64,000 bases of DNA, from the NCBI RefSeq assembly GCF_002573715.1, contig NZ_PDHM01000008.1, positions 23,341 to 87,340 on the forward strand, read 5' to 3'. The notes under the pieces were generated by a model. The model saw only the letters and a list, made by a program, of their open reading frames with translations, was not told the DNA's origin and searched no databases. The stretch's first letter is position 1. Each line of letters opens with the position of its first letter. Origin of the DNA: Paenibacillus sp. EZ-K15 (GTDB lineage Bacteria; Bacillota; Bacilli; Paenibacillales; Paenibacillaceae). The position numbers were made by a program, and so were the translations under genes. Positions 47,689 to 56,440 of this stretch are shown in pieces.

Positions 47689-48834
47689 ATGGAAAGTCAT
47701 GCTGAAGCCGGTGCAGAGCAGCTTCGGTTGGGAGCTAGGGGAGTACGAGCGGCTTGCGCCGCGATGGAACGCGAGATTGCCGCAGGCACGACACCGGGAG
47801 CCGTACTGGGTGTTATGCATGAAGGCAAGCAGTGGTTCTATAGTGCCGGTTATGCCAACCCCAAGCCGAAGCAGGGCCAACCTGTGCCGGCCAGCAAGGA
47901 TACGTTATACGATTGTGCGTCCTTAACGAAGGTGGTGGTTACGCTCCCGTTAATTCTGCAATTGATCGATGAGGGGGTCTTGACCTTAAGTACAAAAGTG
48001 AGTGACATTCTGCCTCTATTCGGAACGGCTGGTAAAGAAGAGCTTACGGTGGGACAGCTGCTCACGCATACTTCCGGGCTTCAGGCGGATATGAACCTGC
48101 ACTCGCAGGGCTGGGATAGGGAGCAGATGTGGGATGCCGTTCTTACCGCACCGCTCGTGACTATGCCGGATACCGAAGTGATTTACAGTGATCTGGGATA
48201 TTTGGCGCTTGGCCGCATTATTGAGAAGTCGCTGGGAATGCCATTAGACCAAGCAGTAAAGGGACGGGTGTTAGATCCACTCGGCATGCGTCATGCCACG
48301 CTGACTCCTGCGCCGGAACAGGCCAGCCGCTATGCCGCAACGGAGTACGAGGATACCATCCAGGATCATCTGTGCGGGATTGTGCATGACGAGAAGGCAC
48401 GGGCTTTGGGTGGTGTATGCGGCCATGCCGGCTTGTTTGCCACCGCAGGCGATCTGCTGCAATACGCACGAATGTGGCTGGCACATGGGGCGATCCCGGC
48501 AACGGTGAGTCCAGATGCGAGAGGCGGTGAATCCCGCATCTTATCTCGGGCTGCGGCTGTGGCGTCCACTCGTACCCATACGGGACATATTGATGGCACC
48601 AACCGTGGTCTGGGATGGGTACTGAAAGGGGATAAGATGGATGCTTCCGGTGATTGGATGGGTCCGGGCTGTTACGGACATACCGGATTTACCGGAACCA
48701 GCATGTGGATCGACCCTGAGTTGGATCTTGCAGTTGTTCTGCTGACAAACCGCGTGTACGGGGGACGGAGCAGCAGCGTCGCTCAGCTGCGGGCCCAGGT
48801 TCATAACGCTTTGACAGGAGCCGTGGCATGGTAA
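47689..48834 (+). CDS. Serine hydrolase of the beta-lactamase / class-C family
   Basis: Serine esterase or peptidase with the class-C beta-lactamase fold; the family is mostly not about drug resistance. 381 residues from the ATG at 47689 behind AAAGGAGGG; a start at 47557 would run through the promoter region. Catalytic SxxK is SLTK at 78-81, the Tyr motif is YSD (IYSDLGY) and the third box HTG appears in GHTGFTGTS. There is no clear signal peptide, so it is probably cytoplasmic. The divergent CGTase may be coincidental. Confidence 0.82.
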   Translation: MESHAEAGAEQLRLGARGVRAACAAMEREIAAGTTPGAVLGVMHEGKQWFYSAGYANPKPKQGQPVPASKDTLYDCASLTKVVVTLPLILQLIDEGVLTLSTKVSDILPLFGTAGKEELTVGQLLTHTSGLQADMNLHSQGWDREQMWDAVLTAPLVTMPDTEVIYSDLGYLALGRIIEKSLGMPLDQAVKGRVLDPLGMRHATLTPAPEQASRYAATEYEDTIQDHLCGIVHDEKARALGGVCGHAGLFATAGDLLQYARMWLAHGAIPATVSPDARGGESRILSRAAAVASTRTHTGHIDGTNRGLGWVLKGDKMDASGDWMGPGCYGHTGFTGTSMWIDPELDLAVVLLTNRVYGGRSSSVAQLRAQVHNALTGAVAW

Positions 48835-48892
48835 GACGGGGAGGCGGCATAGGGTCGACAGCCAAACTACGATAATAAGGAGGGAATACGTA

Positions 48893-49849
48893 ATGATGAG
48901 TGTAACCTACAGACCTTACCGGCCTGGAGACGAAGACGCTATCACTACTCTGTGGAATGCCTGCTTACCGGGAGATCTCATGACTCGGCTTCGCTTTCGG
49001 AATTTGGTGCTGCTCGATCCGAATTTTGATCCGCAAGGACTGCGGATTGCGGAGCAGGAGGGCCGCATGGTTGGCGTCTTGTATGCGGTACGCCGGAGGC
49101 TACCGATGATCGGAACCGAACTGGAGCTAGATCACGGCTGGATCACCTTCTTCTATACCGATCCATTGGTTCGAAGACAGGGGGTGGCATCGCGGCTGCT
49201 GCAGGACGGCGAAGACTATCTTCGCGACCATAGACGCAGCAAAGTTTTTTTCTCCTCGTATGCCCCGAATTATATCGTTCCGGGCATCGATGGCGAGCGC
49301 TATCCAGAGGGCTTGGCGTGGCTTGCGGCAAGCGGCTTTACCCGCAACTACACGGCGGTTGCGATGGATCGCTCCCTGGTCGATTTTCATATGCCGCCGG
49401 AGGTTGCGGAGCTAAAGCGGCAGCGAGAGCAAGAAGGCTTCACTTTCATGCTGGCTCAGGACAGCGATCTGGTGGAACTAATCGATTTTGCGACGGACGT
49501 GTTTAACCCGGATTGGGGCCGGGCGATTCGTGAGGGACTGCTCCAGCGATTAAGAACGGATCAGATCCTGATCGCGCGCGATCAAGGAAAGCTGGTGGGA
49601 TTTTGCCTGCATAACGGATATGAAGGCGTGGCTGAACGCTTTGGTCCGTTTGGTGTGGACCCGTCGATGCAAGGAAAGGGCCTCGGGAAAATTCTGTTAT
49701 ATGATTGCCTCGCCCTCATGCGGGCACAGGGGCTGCATGGAGCCTGGTTCCTCTGGACGGGCGAACAAAGCACGGCAGGGCATTTGTACCGCAAAGCCGG
49801 ATTTCACGTGACGCGCCGGTTCGATATTATGAGCAAAACGCTTCGATAG
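48893..49849 (+). CDS. GNAT-family acetyltransferase, two-domain
   Basis: 318 residues with two GNAT-like halves. The first has VRRQGVASRLLQDGEDYL (about 94-111). The second has MQGKGLGKILLYDCLALM near 260-277 and an ending typical of the family (AGHLYRKAGFHVTRRFDIM). The CoA-binding Q/R-x-x-G-x-G/A pattern is visible in both. The substrate is unknown. Its stop is 35 bp before the PIG-L gene, so the two may be co-transcribed. Confidence 0.82.
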   Translation: MMSVTYRPYRPGDEDAITTLWNACLPGDLMTRLRFRNLVLLDPNFDPQGLRIAEQEGRMVGVLYAVRRRLPMIGTELELDHGWITFFYTDPLVRRQGVASRLLQDGEDYLRDHRRSKVFFSSYAPNYIVPGIDGERYPEGLAWLAASGFTRNYTAVAMDRSLVDFHMPPEVAELKRQREQEGFTFMLAQDSDLVELIDFATDVFNPDWGRAIREGLLQRLRTDQILIARDQGKLVGFCLHNGYEGVAERFGPFGVDPSMQGKGLGKILLYDCLALMRAQGLHGAWFLWTGEQSTAGHLYRKAGFHVTRRFDIMSKTLR

Positions 49850-49884
49850 ATTCTACTACTTTTGATACAAAGGGGAGATCCGAT

Positions 49885-50592
49885 GTGACGGAAGCAAAGC
49901 AGCATCATATATTGGCAATTGGCGGACATGCGGGCGATATGGATCTTACGGCAGGAGCCGTGATCGCCAAATACACGCAGGCTGGCCACAAAGCAACGTT
50001 CCTTCACTTAACGCCAGGGGAGAAGGGACACCCTCGTCTGACGCCGGAGGAGTACGCGAAGCAGAAGATTGACGAAGCTCACCGGTTTGCCGATATCGTC
50101 GGCGCGGATGTCCGGTTCCTTGCTTACAAGGATGCCGAGCTGCCACTCGATGAGGAAGTGAAATATCAGGTAGCGGACGTCATACGGGAAGTGAAACCCG
50201 ATATCATCATCACGCATTGGAAGGAGAGCATCCATAAGGATCACTCCAATACCCATTATATCGTGGAGGACGCCCGCTTCTACGCGGGGCTCAAGACGAT
50301 TGAACGCGAGCTTCCGGCCCATTATGCCCAGCATTTATACTATGCGGACAATTGGGAGGATCCTTACGATTTTCATCCCGAGGTCTTTATCGATATTCCG
50401 GACGAAGCCTATGAAACGTGGGTAAGAGCCATGAACGTATATGCTTATGCGCGCGGGGAAACTTACGGCTTCCCGTTCATCGAATATTACAAAGCGCTCA
50501 CGATAGTGAGGGGAGCTCCGGTGAACTTCAAGCGGGCTCAAGCCTTTGCCGTGCCAAGAGGTGCGTTGACTAAACGATTACAGTTTTTCTAA
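49885..50592 (+). CDS. PIG-L (LmbE) family deacetylase
   Basis: Zinc-dependent deacetylase of the family containing bacillithiol and mycothiol enzymes. 235 residues from the GTG at 49885 behind AGGGGAG; the longer upstream frame runs inside the GNAT gene. The first zinc motif is GGHAGDMD (His15, Asp18), where most members read AHPDD-E. The second motif HKDHSNTH supplies the remaining ligand. The altered first motif may mean a distinct substrate, so I do not assign BshB. Confidence 0.78.
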   Translation: MTEAKQHHILAIGGHAGDMDLTAGAVIAKYTQAGHKATFLHLTPGEKGHPRLTPEEYAKQKIDEAHRFADIVGADVRFLAYKDAELPLDEEVKYQVADVIREVKPDIIITHWKESIHKDHSNTHYIVEDARFYAGLKTIERELPAHYAQHLYYADNWEDPYDFHPEVFIDIPDEAYETWVRAMNVYAYARGETYGFPFIEYYKALTIVRGAPVNFKRAQAFAVPRGALTKRLQFF

Positions 50593-50672
50593 ATATATGG
50601 TATTACATCCAGAGAACTGGAATAATACCTAATGAAATCACAAAAAAATTGTGAGAAATGCCAAAACATCCA

Positions 50673-50701
50673 CTGACATTATACCTATCTTTTGATATAA
50701 T
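50673..50701 (+). promoter_or_regulatory. Strong sigma-A promoter of a candidate small RNA
   Basis: CTGACA, an exact 17-bp spacer and TATAAT. The only thing downstream within range is a terminator at 50752-50791. Confidence 0.75.
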
Positions 50702-50707
50702 GAGTGA

Positions 50708-50791
50708 TGTTACGGGGGAACACGTACGGAATCATATAGAGAATACAAACAGGAGAGGAAGTCTTCCATATGGAGGCTTCCTCTCTTTTCG
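50708..50791 (+). ncRNA. Candidate small RNA of about 85 nt
   Basis: Bounded by the promoter at 50673 and a strong terminator hairpin. No convincing coding frame fits; a 10-codon frame at 50707 has no ribosome binding site. I do not recognise a known RNA family. Confidence 0.5.
50752..50791 (+). terminator. Intrinsic terminator of the candidate small RNA
   Basis: GAGAGGAAG pairs with CTTCCTCTC around a palindromic loop, then TTTTCGTTTCG. Confidence 0.8.
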
Positions 50792-50871
50792 TTTCGTTCA
50801 TCAATGGGTGTGGAAAATGGAGACATAGTCTTTCCGGTTGCAGCTCTGGCCGGGAAGCAGAAGGGATGCTG

Positions 50872-50926
50872 TTGCATTTTTTTATTTCCGTGGTATCATG
50901 TATTTAAAGAATCTTGAATTAAAGAT
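50872..50926 (+). promoter_or_regulatory. mhqD-like promoter with MarR-type operator
   Basis: TTGCAT (50872), a 16-bp spacer and TATCAT (50894). The palindrome ATCTTGAATTAAAGAT at 50911-50926 covers the expected transcription start. Its form resembles the MhqR operator of B. subtilis, where the homologous gene is repressed by that MarR-type regulator. Confidence 0.55.
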
Positions 50927-51042
50927 ATTTAGATGAGATTTTAGGGTAGCCTATGGTCCTATCGGGGTATTCAGGGGCATTCTACATTCATTGTTGTAAA
51001 ACGGAATCTAACCATATAAGAAATCGAAAGGAGATAATACAA

Positions 51043-51654
51043 ATGGAACATAAGCATATTTACCGCCAGGGAACTTCTCCCGAGGCACCAACCTTACTAT
51101 TGCTGCACGGTACCGGGGGGAATGAGGAGGATCTGCTGCCGCTGGCCGAGATGATCTCGCCTACATCGAATGTGCTCGGCGTCCGCGGAAACGTGCTGGA
51201 GAACGGCATGCCGAGATTTTTCCGCCGTCTGGCTGAAGGCGTATTTGACGTAGAAGATCTCGTAAAACGTACGCAGGATCTCAATGAATTCCTGAACTGG
51301 GCAGCTGCCGAATACAGTTTTGACCGCAGCCGTATTGTAGCGGTTGGGTATTCGAACGGCGCCAATATTGCCGCCAGCCTGCTATTCCATGAAGGAGATG
51401 CGCTGCAAGGGGCCATTCTCCACCATCCGATGGTTCCGCTGCGCGATAAGACCTTACCGGATTTGACTGGTGTTCCCGTCTTCATCGCCGCCGGTCGGCG
51501 TGATCCAATGTGCACTCCGCAGGAGAGCGAGGATCTGAATGAACTGCTTAGCGCGGCAGGTGCGGACGTGAAGCTTCATTGGGAGAACGGGGGGCATCAG
51601 CTGAGCCGTACAGAGGTTGGGATGGCTGCGACTTGGTTTAAGGAGAAGTTCTAA
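51043..51654 (+). CDS. mhqD: MhqD-like carboxylesterase
   Basis: Alpha/beta hydrolase of the phospholipase/carboxylesterase family. 203 residues from the ATG at 51043 behind GAAAGGAGA. Oxyanion segment LLLHGTGGNEEDLLPLAE, nucleophile Ser in GYSNGANIA, acid Asp in AAGRRDPMC and His in GGHQLSR. The block VRGNVLENGMPRFFRRLAEG is characteristic for B. subtilis MhqD (YodD), induced by methylhydroquinone and other quinones. The promoter-proximal operator and the neighbouring old yellow enzyme fit an electrophile-stress role. Confidence 0.82.
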   Translation: MEHKHIYRQGTSPEAPTLLLLHGTGGNEEDLLPLAEMISPTSNVLGVRGNVLENGMPRFFRRLAEGVFDVEDLVKRTQDLNEFLNWAAAEYSFDRSRIVAVGYSNGANIAASLLFHEGDALQGAILHHPMVPLRDKTLPDLTGVPVFIAAGRRDPMCTPQESEDLNELLSAAGADVKLHWENGGHQLSRTEVGMAATWFKEKF

Positions 51655-51696
51655 TAATATAAAGACTAATACTTTTCTCGACACTGCTCCAAAACC

Positions 51697-51733
51697 ACGA
51701 AAGCCGGGGGATTGATTGCCCCGGCTTTCGTGC
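51697..51733. terminator. Bidirectional terminator between converging genes
   Basis: CACGAAAGCCGGGGG pairs with CCCCGGCTTTCGTG around ATTGATTG. It separates mhqD from the oppositely oriented oxidoreductase gene. Confidence 0.75.
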
Positions 51734-51737
51734 GTCT

Positions 51738-52829
51738 TCATATAAGTACCTCATCCTCCCTAATCGTGGCGATGGGGTGCAGAAATTGATGATCAAAGGG
51801 CTTCAGCTCTGTCCCTGCCCGAGCTTTATTCACCCAGTCCGGATTGACCAAGGCGCTGGTGCCGATCGCAACGAAGTGCGCATGGCCTGAAGCCAAGAGC
51901 TGCTCCGCGACAGCCGGATTACCGAGTTTGCCGTTCGCGATGACGGGAACGCTGCCATACGTTGCGGCAAGCTCGGCTAAGGTAGCCTCGCCCTCATCGA
52001 AAGCGGGGTTGTAAGCTTTGTACTCCGTCGTGTGAATGTAAGATGGTGAAGCCCCGCTCAATTGGCCGAATATGATTTTGGCATCCTCCACTCCCTGAGC
52101 CCACTTATGATGAAAATCGTTCACCTTGCCCTGGGAAACCCGAACGCCCACAATATAATCCGAGCCAACGGCTGACCGAATGGCTTCCAGCACCTCAACG
52201 ACGATTCGAATCCGATTCTCCGTTGACCCGCCGTATTCATCCGTTCTGTGGTTGGTGTAATCGGTTATGAATTGATCGAGCAGATAGCCGTTTGCCGCAT
52301 GGATTTCAACCCCGTCGAATCCAACGGCCTTGGCGAGAAGTGCTGCATGCGCAAAATCCTGGATCGTTTGTTTAATTTGAGGCTGCGTCATCTCCTGTGG
52401 GGTGGCGAATTCCCCGCTTCCCCCATGATCCTCAAGCATGGTGCCCACCGGCTTCACCGATGAAGGAGCAACCGGGACGAATCGCTCATGCTGAACCAGG
52501 GCCCCGGCGTGCATCAGCTGCGCGATGATTTTACCGCCCTCCCGATGAACAGCTTCGACGATGGGCTTCCAGGACGCAGCTTGTTGGTGATTGGCCATGC
52601 CTGGCTGGTTGAGATAGCTTTGGCTCTGTACGTCATCTGGATAAAGGCCTTCCGTAATGATCAGACCGAACCCGCCCTTCGCGAATCGCTGATAATATTG
52701 AGCCATTCGGTTGTTAGCCAGGCCATTCGGCTCTGCGCTCGTTCTAGTCATGGGTGAAAGCACGGCCCGATTAGGCAGCTTTAAAGATCCTAATGTAGTT
52801 TCTTTTAGCAGGTTGGGGTATGAATGCAT
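51738..52829 (-). CDS. Old-yellow-enzyme family NADH:flavin oxidoreductase
   Basis: FMN-dependent ene-reductase acting on electrophilic alkenes or quinones. 363 residues forming a TIM barrel. It begins with the FMN-binding LPNRAVLSPMTRTSAEPNGL. The catalytic pair is in GFDGVEIHAANGYLLDQFI and the OYE signature is NHRTDEYGGSTENRIRI. Near the end IANGKLGN and FVAIGTSALVNPDW follow the family pattern. The start follows TAGGAGG. It is divergent from a LysR gene that probably controls it. Confidence 0.88.
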   Translation of the reverse strand: MHSYPNLLKETTLGSLKLPNRAVLSPMTRTSAEPNGLANNRMAQYYQRFAKGGFGLIITEGLYPDDVQSQSYLNQPGMANHQQAASWKPIVEAVHREGGKIIAQLMHAGALVQHERFVPVAPSSVKPVGTMLEDHGGSGEFATPQEMTQPQIKQTIQDFAHAALLAKAVGFDGVEIHAANGYLLDQFITDYTNHRTDEYGGSTENRIRIVVEVLEAIRSAVGSDYIVGVRVSQGKVNDFHHKWAQGVEDAKIIFGQLSGASPSYIHTTEYKAYNPAFDEGEATLAELAATYGSVPVIANGKLGNPAVAEQLLASGHAHFVAIGTSALVNPDWVNKARAGTELKPFDHQFLHPIATIREDEVLI

Positions 52830-52930
52830 GGTTTTATCCTCCTAAATGGTTGATCAGTCTTATGCAACTGACGCTTTATGGTATGAACTGATTGTATTTC
52901 GGATGTTCTATACTGTAAAATGATAGAAAA

Positions 52931-52944
52931 TGATATATGTATCA
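52931..52944. promoter_or_regulatory. LysR-type operator between the divergent genes
   Basis: TGATATATGTATCA, an inverted TGATA/TATCA of the T-N11-A type recognised by LysR regulators, 29 bp before the regulator start. Confidence 0.5.
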
Positions 52945-52972
52945 AAAAAAATGATACTGAAAGGTGAGCTGG

Positions 52973-53875
52973 ATGGACTTAACAGATCTGAGGGTTATAT
53001 CCGTCATTGTGGAGGAAGGCAGCGTATCGGGAGCTGCCGAGAAGATGGGGTATGTGCAATCCAACGTGACGGCGCGCATACGCAAGCTGGAGTCCGAGCT
53101 GGGTGTCCCCTTGTTCGACAGACATCCTAAAGGCGTCACCCCCACGGGGAAGGGGCTCGTTCTTCATCGATATGCCAAGGCGATTCTGTGCATGACTGAG
53201 GAGGCCGTCGCAGCCGTGAAGGAGCCTCCTTATCCCAGCGGTCCGCTTGTGATTGGTGTCGTGGAGACGATGGCGACGTCGCCATCTTTTATCCGAGCCT
53301 TGTCCGATTTTCAACGAATCTATCCGGAGGTCGCGCTATCTCTTGTTAGCGGAACTTCTCCACAGCATCATGAAGGCATGTTCAGCCGAAGATTGGACGG
53401 TGCGTTCATTACCGATGATTATGATATGTCGCGGCTGGAGAGCGAGCTGGAAATTCGGGAGGAGGTGTCGCTGCTTGTTTCGTCGGAGGAATACGGGGAA
53501 GAGGGGGCGCTCGAGGCATTCGGTCTATCGGATGCTTCTTGGATCGTATTTCCCAAGGGATGCCCGTTCCGGAAGTCTAACGAGGAATGGCTTCGCAGCG
53601 AAGGGATTGCCGCGGCGAACATGATCGAAATCAGCACATTGGAAACGATGATCAGCTGCGTACGAGCCAAGCTGGGTTGCGCGCTTCTGCCGGCATCGGC
53701 GATTCCTTGGTCCGATCCAAGTTTAAGGGCCTACCCCGTACCGGAAGAGTATCGCAGCGCCACGACCCGGCTGTTGCGTCGCAATGAATCATTCCGCAGC
53801 AAGGCGTTTGCCGCTTTTGCAGCATGCGTCAGAGAAGCGGGCTGGATGGGTTCGACTGGCATTCAGGCCACCTGA
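52973..53875 (+). CDS. LysR-family transcriptional regulator
   Basis: 300 residues from the ATG at 52973 behind AAAGGTGAG (a GTG at 52964 lies inside that site). The N-terminal winged helix-turn-helix (about 3-62) contains GSVSGAAEKMGYVQSNVTARIRKLE, typical for the family. The C-terminal effector domain runs from about 90. It is divergently transcribed from the old-yellow-enzyme gene, the classic arrangement of a LysR regulator with its target, so an electrophile or flavin-enzyme substrate is the likely inducer. Confidence 0.87.
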   Translation: MDLTDLRVISVIVEEGSVSGAAEKMGYVQSNVTARIRKLESELGVPLFDRHPKGVTPTGKGLVLHRYAKAILCMTEEAVAAVKEPPYPSGPLVIGVVETMATSPSFIRALSDFQRIYPEVALSLVSGTSPQHHEGMFSRRLDGAFITDDYDMSRLESELEIREEVSLLVSSEEYGEEGALEAFGLSDASWIVFPKGCPFRKSNEEWLRSEGIAAANMIEISTLETMISCVRAKLGCALLPASAIPWSDPSLRAYPVPEEYRSATTRLLRRNESFRSKAFAAFAACVREAGWMGSTGIQAT

Positions 53876-54022
53876 TCTTGAAACCATCGCCATTTTGCGA
53901 AAGCTTGCCAGAAAAGGGCGGGATATTTTCATGAAAAGTGATACAATGATAGAAATACGTAAATAAGGGTAGCGGATGGATCAACGTTTACCTGGCAGCG
54001 AAGTGGGAGTGTGATCAAGAGA

Positions 54023-55288
54023 ATGGAAGAGACGTATACGGCAAAACGGGCAGTCAGCATGGAGGACATCGTACGCGCACACCACGTGCTTCGTGAAGTG
54101 ATCGTGCGGACGCCGCTGCAGCGGGACGCTGTACTATCGGCTAAGTATGACTGCGAAGTGTATCTGAAACGCGAGGACTTGCAGGTGGTTCGCTCCTTCA
54201 AGATCCGTGGCGCTTACAATATGATTCGCAGCTTGTCGGATGAGGAACGGGACAACGGCATTGTGTGCGCCAGTGCGGGAAACCATGCGCAAGGGGTAGC
54301 TTTCTCCTGTAATGCGCTGAATATTAAAGGCAAGATTTATATGCCGAGTACGACCCCGAATCAGAAGGTGAAGCAGGTGAAGCGTTTTGGCGGGGGCAGT
54401 GTTGAGGTCATTCTGATAGGCGATACCTTCGACGATGCCTACGCAGAAGCGATCAAGGCCTGCGATGAGTATGGCATGACATTTATTCACCCGTTTGATG
54501 AAGCGAAGATTATCGCGGGCAATGGCACGATCGGGATGGAGGTTATGGAGGAGCTGGACGCACCGGATTATATGTTTGTTACTATTGGCGGTGGGGGTCT
54601 TGCCGCAGGTGTGGCAACGTATGTCAAAACCGTCAGCCCAACGACGCAAGTCATTGGCGTTGAACCGCTTGGGGCTGCATCCATGATCGAATCCAAGAAG
54701 CAGGGCGAGGTCGTCACGATGCATGAGATCGACAAATTCGTGGATGGCGCCGCCGTGAAACGCGTTGGGCAGCTGACCTACGATATATGCAATGAGCTGG
54801 TTGATGACATCGTGACGGTTCCGGAAGGAAAAGCCTGCACCACCATCCTGGAGTTATATAACGAAAATGCGATCGTTGTCGAGCCTGCCGGGTCGCTGGC
54901 CGTGGCTGCGCTGGATATGAACCGGGACCGGATTCGCGGAAAAACGGTGGTATGCATCATCAGCGGCGGCAATAACGATATCGACCGGATGCAGGAAATC
55001 AAGGAGCGTTCCTTGATATATGAAGGGCTGAAGCATTACTTCATGATTAACTTCCCGCAGCGTGCAGGTGCACTCCGCGAGTTTTTGGAGGAAGTGCTGG
55101 GTCCCGACGACGATATCGCACGCTTCGAATACACGAAGAAGCATAACAAGGAAGACGGACCTGCCCTGGTGGGCATCGAGCTGTTAAAGCCCGAGGATTA
55201 TGGTCCGCTGGTGGAGCGGATGCAGCGCAAGGGTCTGGATTATACGGAGCTTAATAAGAACATGAACCTGTTCAATCTGCTGATTTAA
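54023..55288 (+). CDS. ilvA: Threonine ammonia-lyase (threonine dehydratase)
   Basis: PLP enzyme converting threonine to 2-oxobutyrate for isoleucine synthesis. 421 residues from the ATG at 54023; a GTG at 54011 is too close to the ribosome binding site. The PLP lysine is in VRSFKIRGAYN near 58. The Gly-rich phosphate loop is in ITIGGGGLAAG-like text near 190, and SAGNHAQGVA near 89. A single short ACT-like regulatory domain occupies the last 80 residues (FPQRAGALREFLEEV), as in the 422-residue B. subtilis IlvA; feedback control by isoleucine is expected. Confidence 0.92.
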   Translation: MEETYTAKRAVSMEDIVRAHHVLREVIVRTPLQRDAVLSAKYDCEVYLKREDLQVVRSFKIRGAYNMIRSLSDEERDNGIVCASAGNHAQGVAFSCNALNIKGKIYMPSTTPNQKVKQVKRFGGGSVEVILIGDTFDDAYAEAIKACDEYGMTFIHPFDEAKIIAGNGTIGMEVMEELDAPDYMFVTIGGGGLAAGVATYVKTVSPTTQVIGVEPLGAASMIESKKQGEVVTMHEIDKFVDGAAVKRVGQLTYDICNELVDDIVTVPEGKACTTILELYNENAIVVEPAGSLAVAALDMNRDRIRGKTVVCIISGGNNDIDRMQEIKERSLIYEGLKHYFMINFPQRAGALREFLEEVLGPDDDIARFEYTKKHNKEDGPALVGIELLKPEDYGPLVERMQRKGLDYTELNKNMNLFNLLI

Positions 55289-55328
55289 GTGGTGCACAGA
55301 CGCGATAAATAGGCACAGACCACGATTA

Positions 55329-55369
55329 AAAGCCGGATTCTCCTATAAACGGGAATCCGGCTTTTTTTC
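55329..55369. terminator. Intrinsic terminator after ilvA
   Basis: AAAAGCCGGATTC pairs with GAATCCGGCTTTT with T7 following. Confidence 0.88.
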
Positions 55370-55430
55370 ATATCTATTCATTAGGTCGGTGATCCTGCTG
55401 AACGTAGGGAATGGTCTGTGGTTCGTTCGA

Positions 55431-56369
55431 CTAGTCGAGCGGAACCGCCTTCGCACGATATTGCTCAACTTCCTGGGTCAGCTTGTCCTTGTTGCTCTCA
55501 AGCACCTCAGACCAGGACTTCAGCTTTTTCAGGAGAGCGCTTTTGGAGACGGCGTCGCTGTCCTTGAGAACGTTATCGAAGGCTTGCCGAACTTCCGGAT
55601 CGAGAAGATTGTCCTCGTACTTGAATAGTGGGGTATTGTTGTAGCCATAGAATAAGCTTAGCTCGGTAAAATGAAGCTTCAGCTTCACATCCGCGGCCCG
55701 GTTTGATTTGGGATATGTCGTGATAAAAGCCTGCTGTGCAAGTCCACGTTCAATGACCTCGGACCAAGGGATGACCAAGGCCGCATCACTGACCGCAGGC
55801 TTCTCGGACTCCACGATCATGATGTCGATATAGTCTTGAAGATCCTTATTGATGTAAGGCTTGTATGGTTTCAGTGTCGTATAGTCAATAATCGGGAAGA
55901 TGACGCCTTCGGTCGTATACAGTCTGTAGCCGCTGTCTCGCAGGTTGACGAGCACCTTGCGCAGCGTGTCGTCCTTGGCTTTGTTAATGGTGGTGTTAAT
56001 CGGCTCCCCGTATTTGTACAGGTTCATCAGTTTATCCTGAATGCCGATTTCATACACCTTGTCGGTTTTTGCCGGGAGCGCATCATTCATCGCGTTCTCC
56101 AGTTTGAGCACCAGCATGGTCGCCTGATACGTGGTTACGCTGCCGATATGCTTGGTGATGTAAGACTTGGCATAAGCCACATCGGATTCCTTCAGCAGTT
56201 TACTGGCTTTGCTGTACACCGCATTGCCGAAGGCGGTAGCTTTGCTTGAGACGGCGGTTGAACCAGCTTGGGATACGGATGCAGTTGCTGCGTTAGCGAT
56301 GACGCCGGTCTGGATCGATAGAATAAGTGCAAGGATGGCAGCCATCGCGGATTTTTTGGATTTTGACAT
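55431..56369 (-). CDS. Secreted protein of unknown function
   Basis: 312 residues from the ATG at 56369, preceded on the minus strand by AAGGGAGG; a longer start at 56393 ignores it. A signal peptide covers about 1-28 (MSKSKKSAMAAILALIL.. ending NAATA). The mature part is helical and hydrophilic with many Lys, Asp and Ser, without motifs I recognise. No anchor or wall-binding repeat is visible, so it is probably released or loosely attached. It is followed upstream by a membrane protein and a PadR regulator in the same direction, but a gap of 71 bp leaves co-transcription open. Confidence 0.65.
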   Translation of the reverse strand: MSKSKKSAMAAILALILSIQTGVIANAATASVSQAGSTAVSSKATAFGNAVYSKASKLLKESDVAYAKSYITKHIGSVTTYQATMLVLKLENAMNDALPAKTDKVYEIGIQDKLMNLYKYGEPINTTINKAKDDTLRKVLVNLRDSGYRLYTTEGVIFPIIDYTTLKPYKPYINKDLQDYIDIMIVESEKPAVSDAALVIPWSEVIERGLAQQAFITTYPKSNRAADVKLKLHFTELSLFYGYNNTPLFKYEDNLLDPEVRQAFDNVLKDSDAVSKSALLKKLKSWSEVLESNKDKLTQEVEQYRAKAVPLD

Positions 56370-56440
56370 ATATATTCCTCCCTTACCACACATTACCCTT
56401 ATCCTATCATCTTCTATAGAACATTAGAATCCGCTAAGTA

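Noticed and set aside
47689..48834. Antibiotic-resistance beta-lactamase
   Set aside because: The fold and motifs match the wide serine-hydrolase family; no signal peptide and no resistance context.
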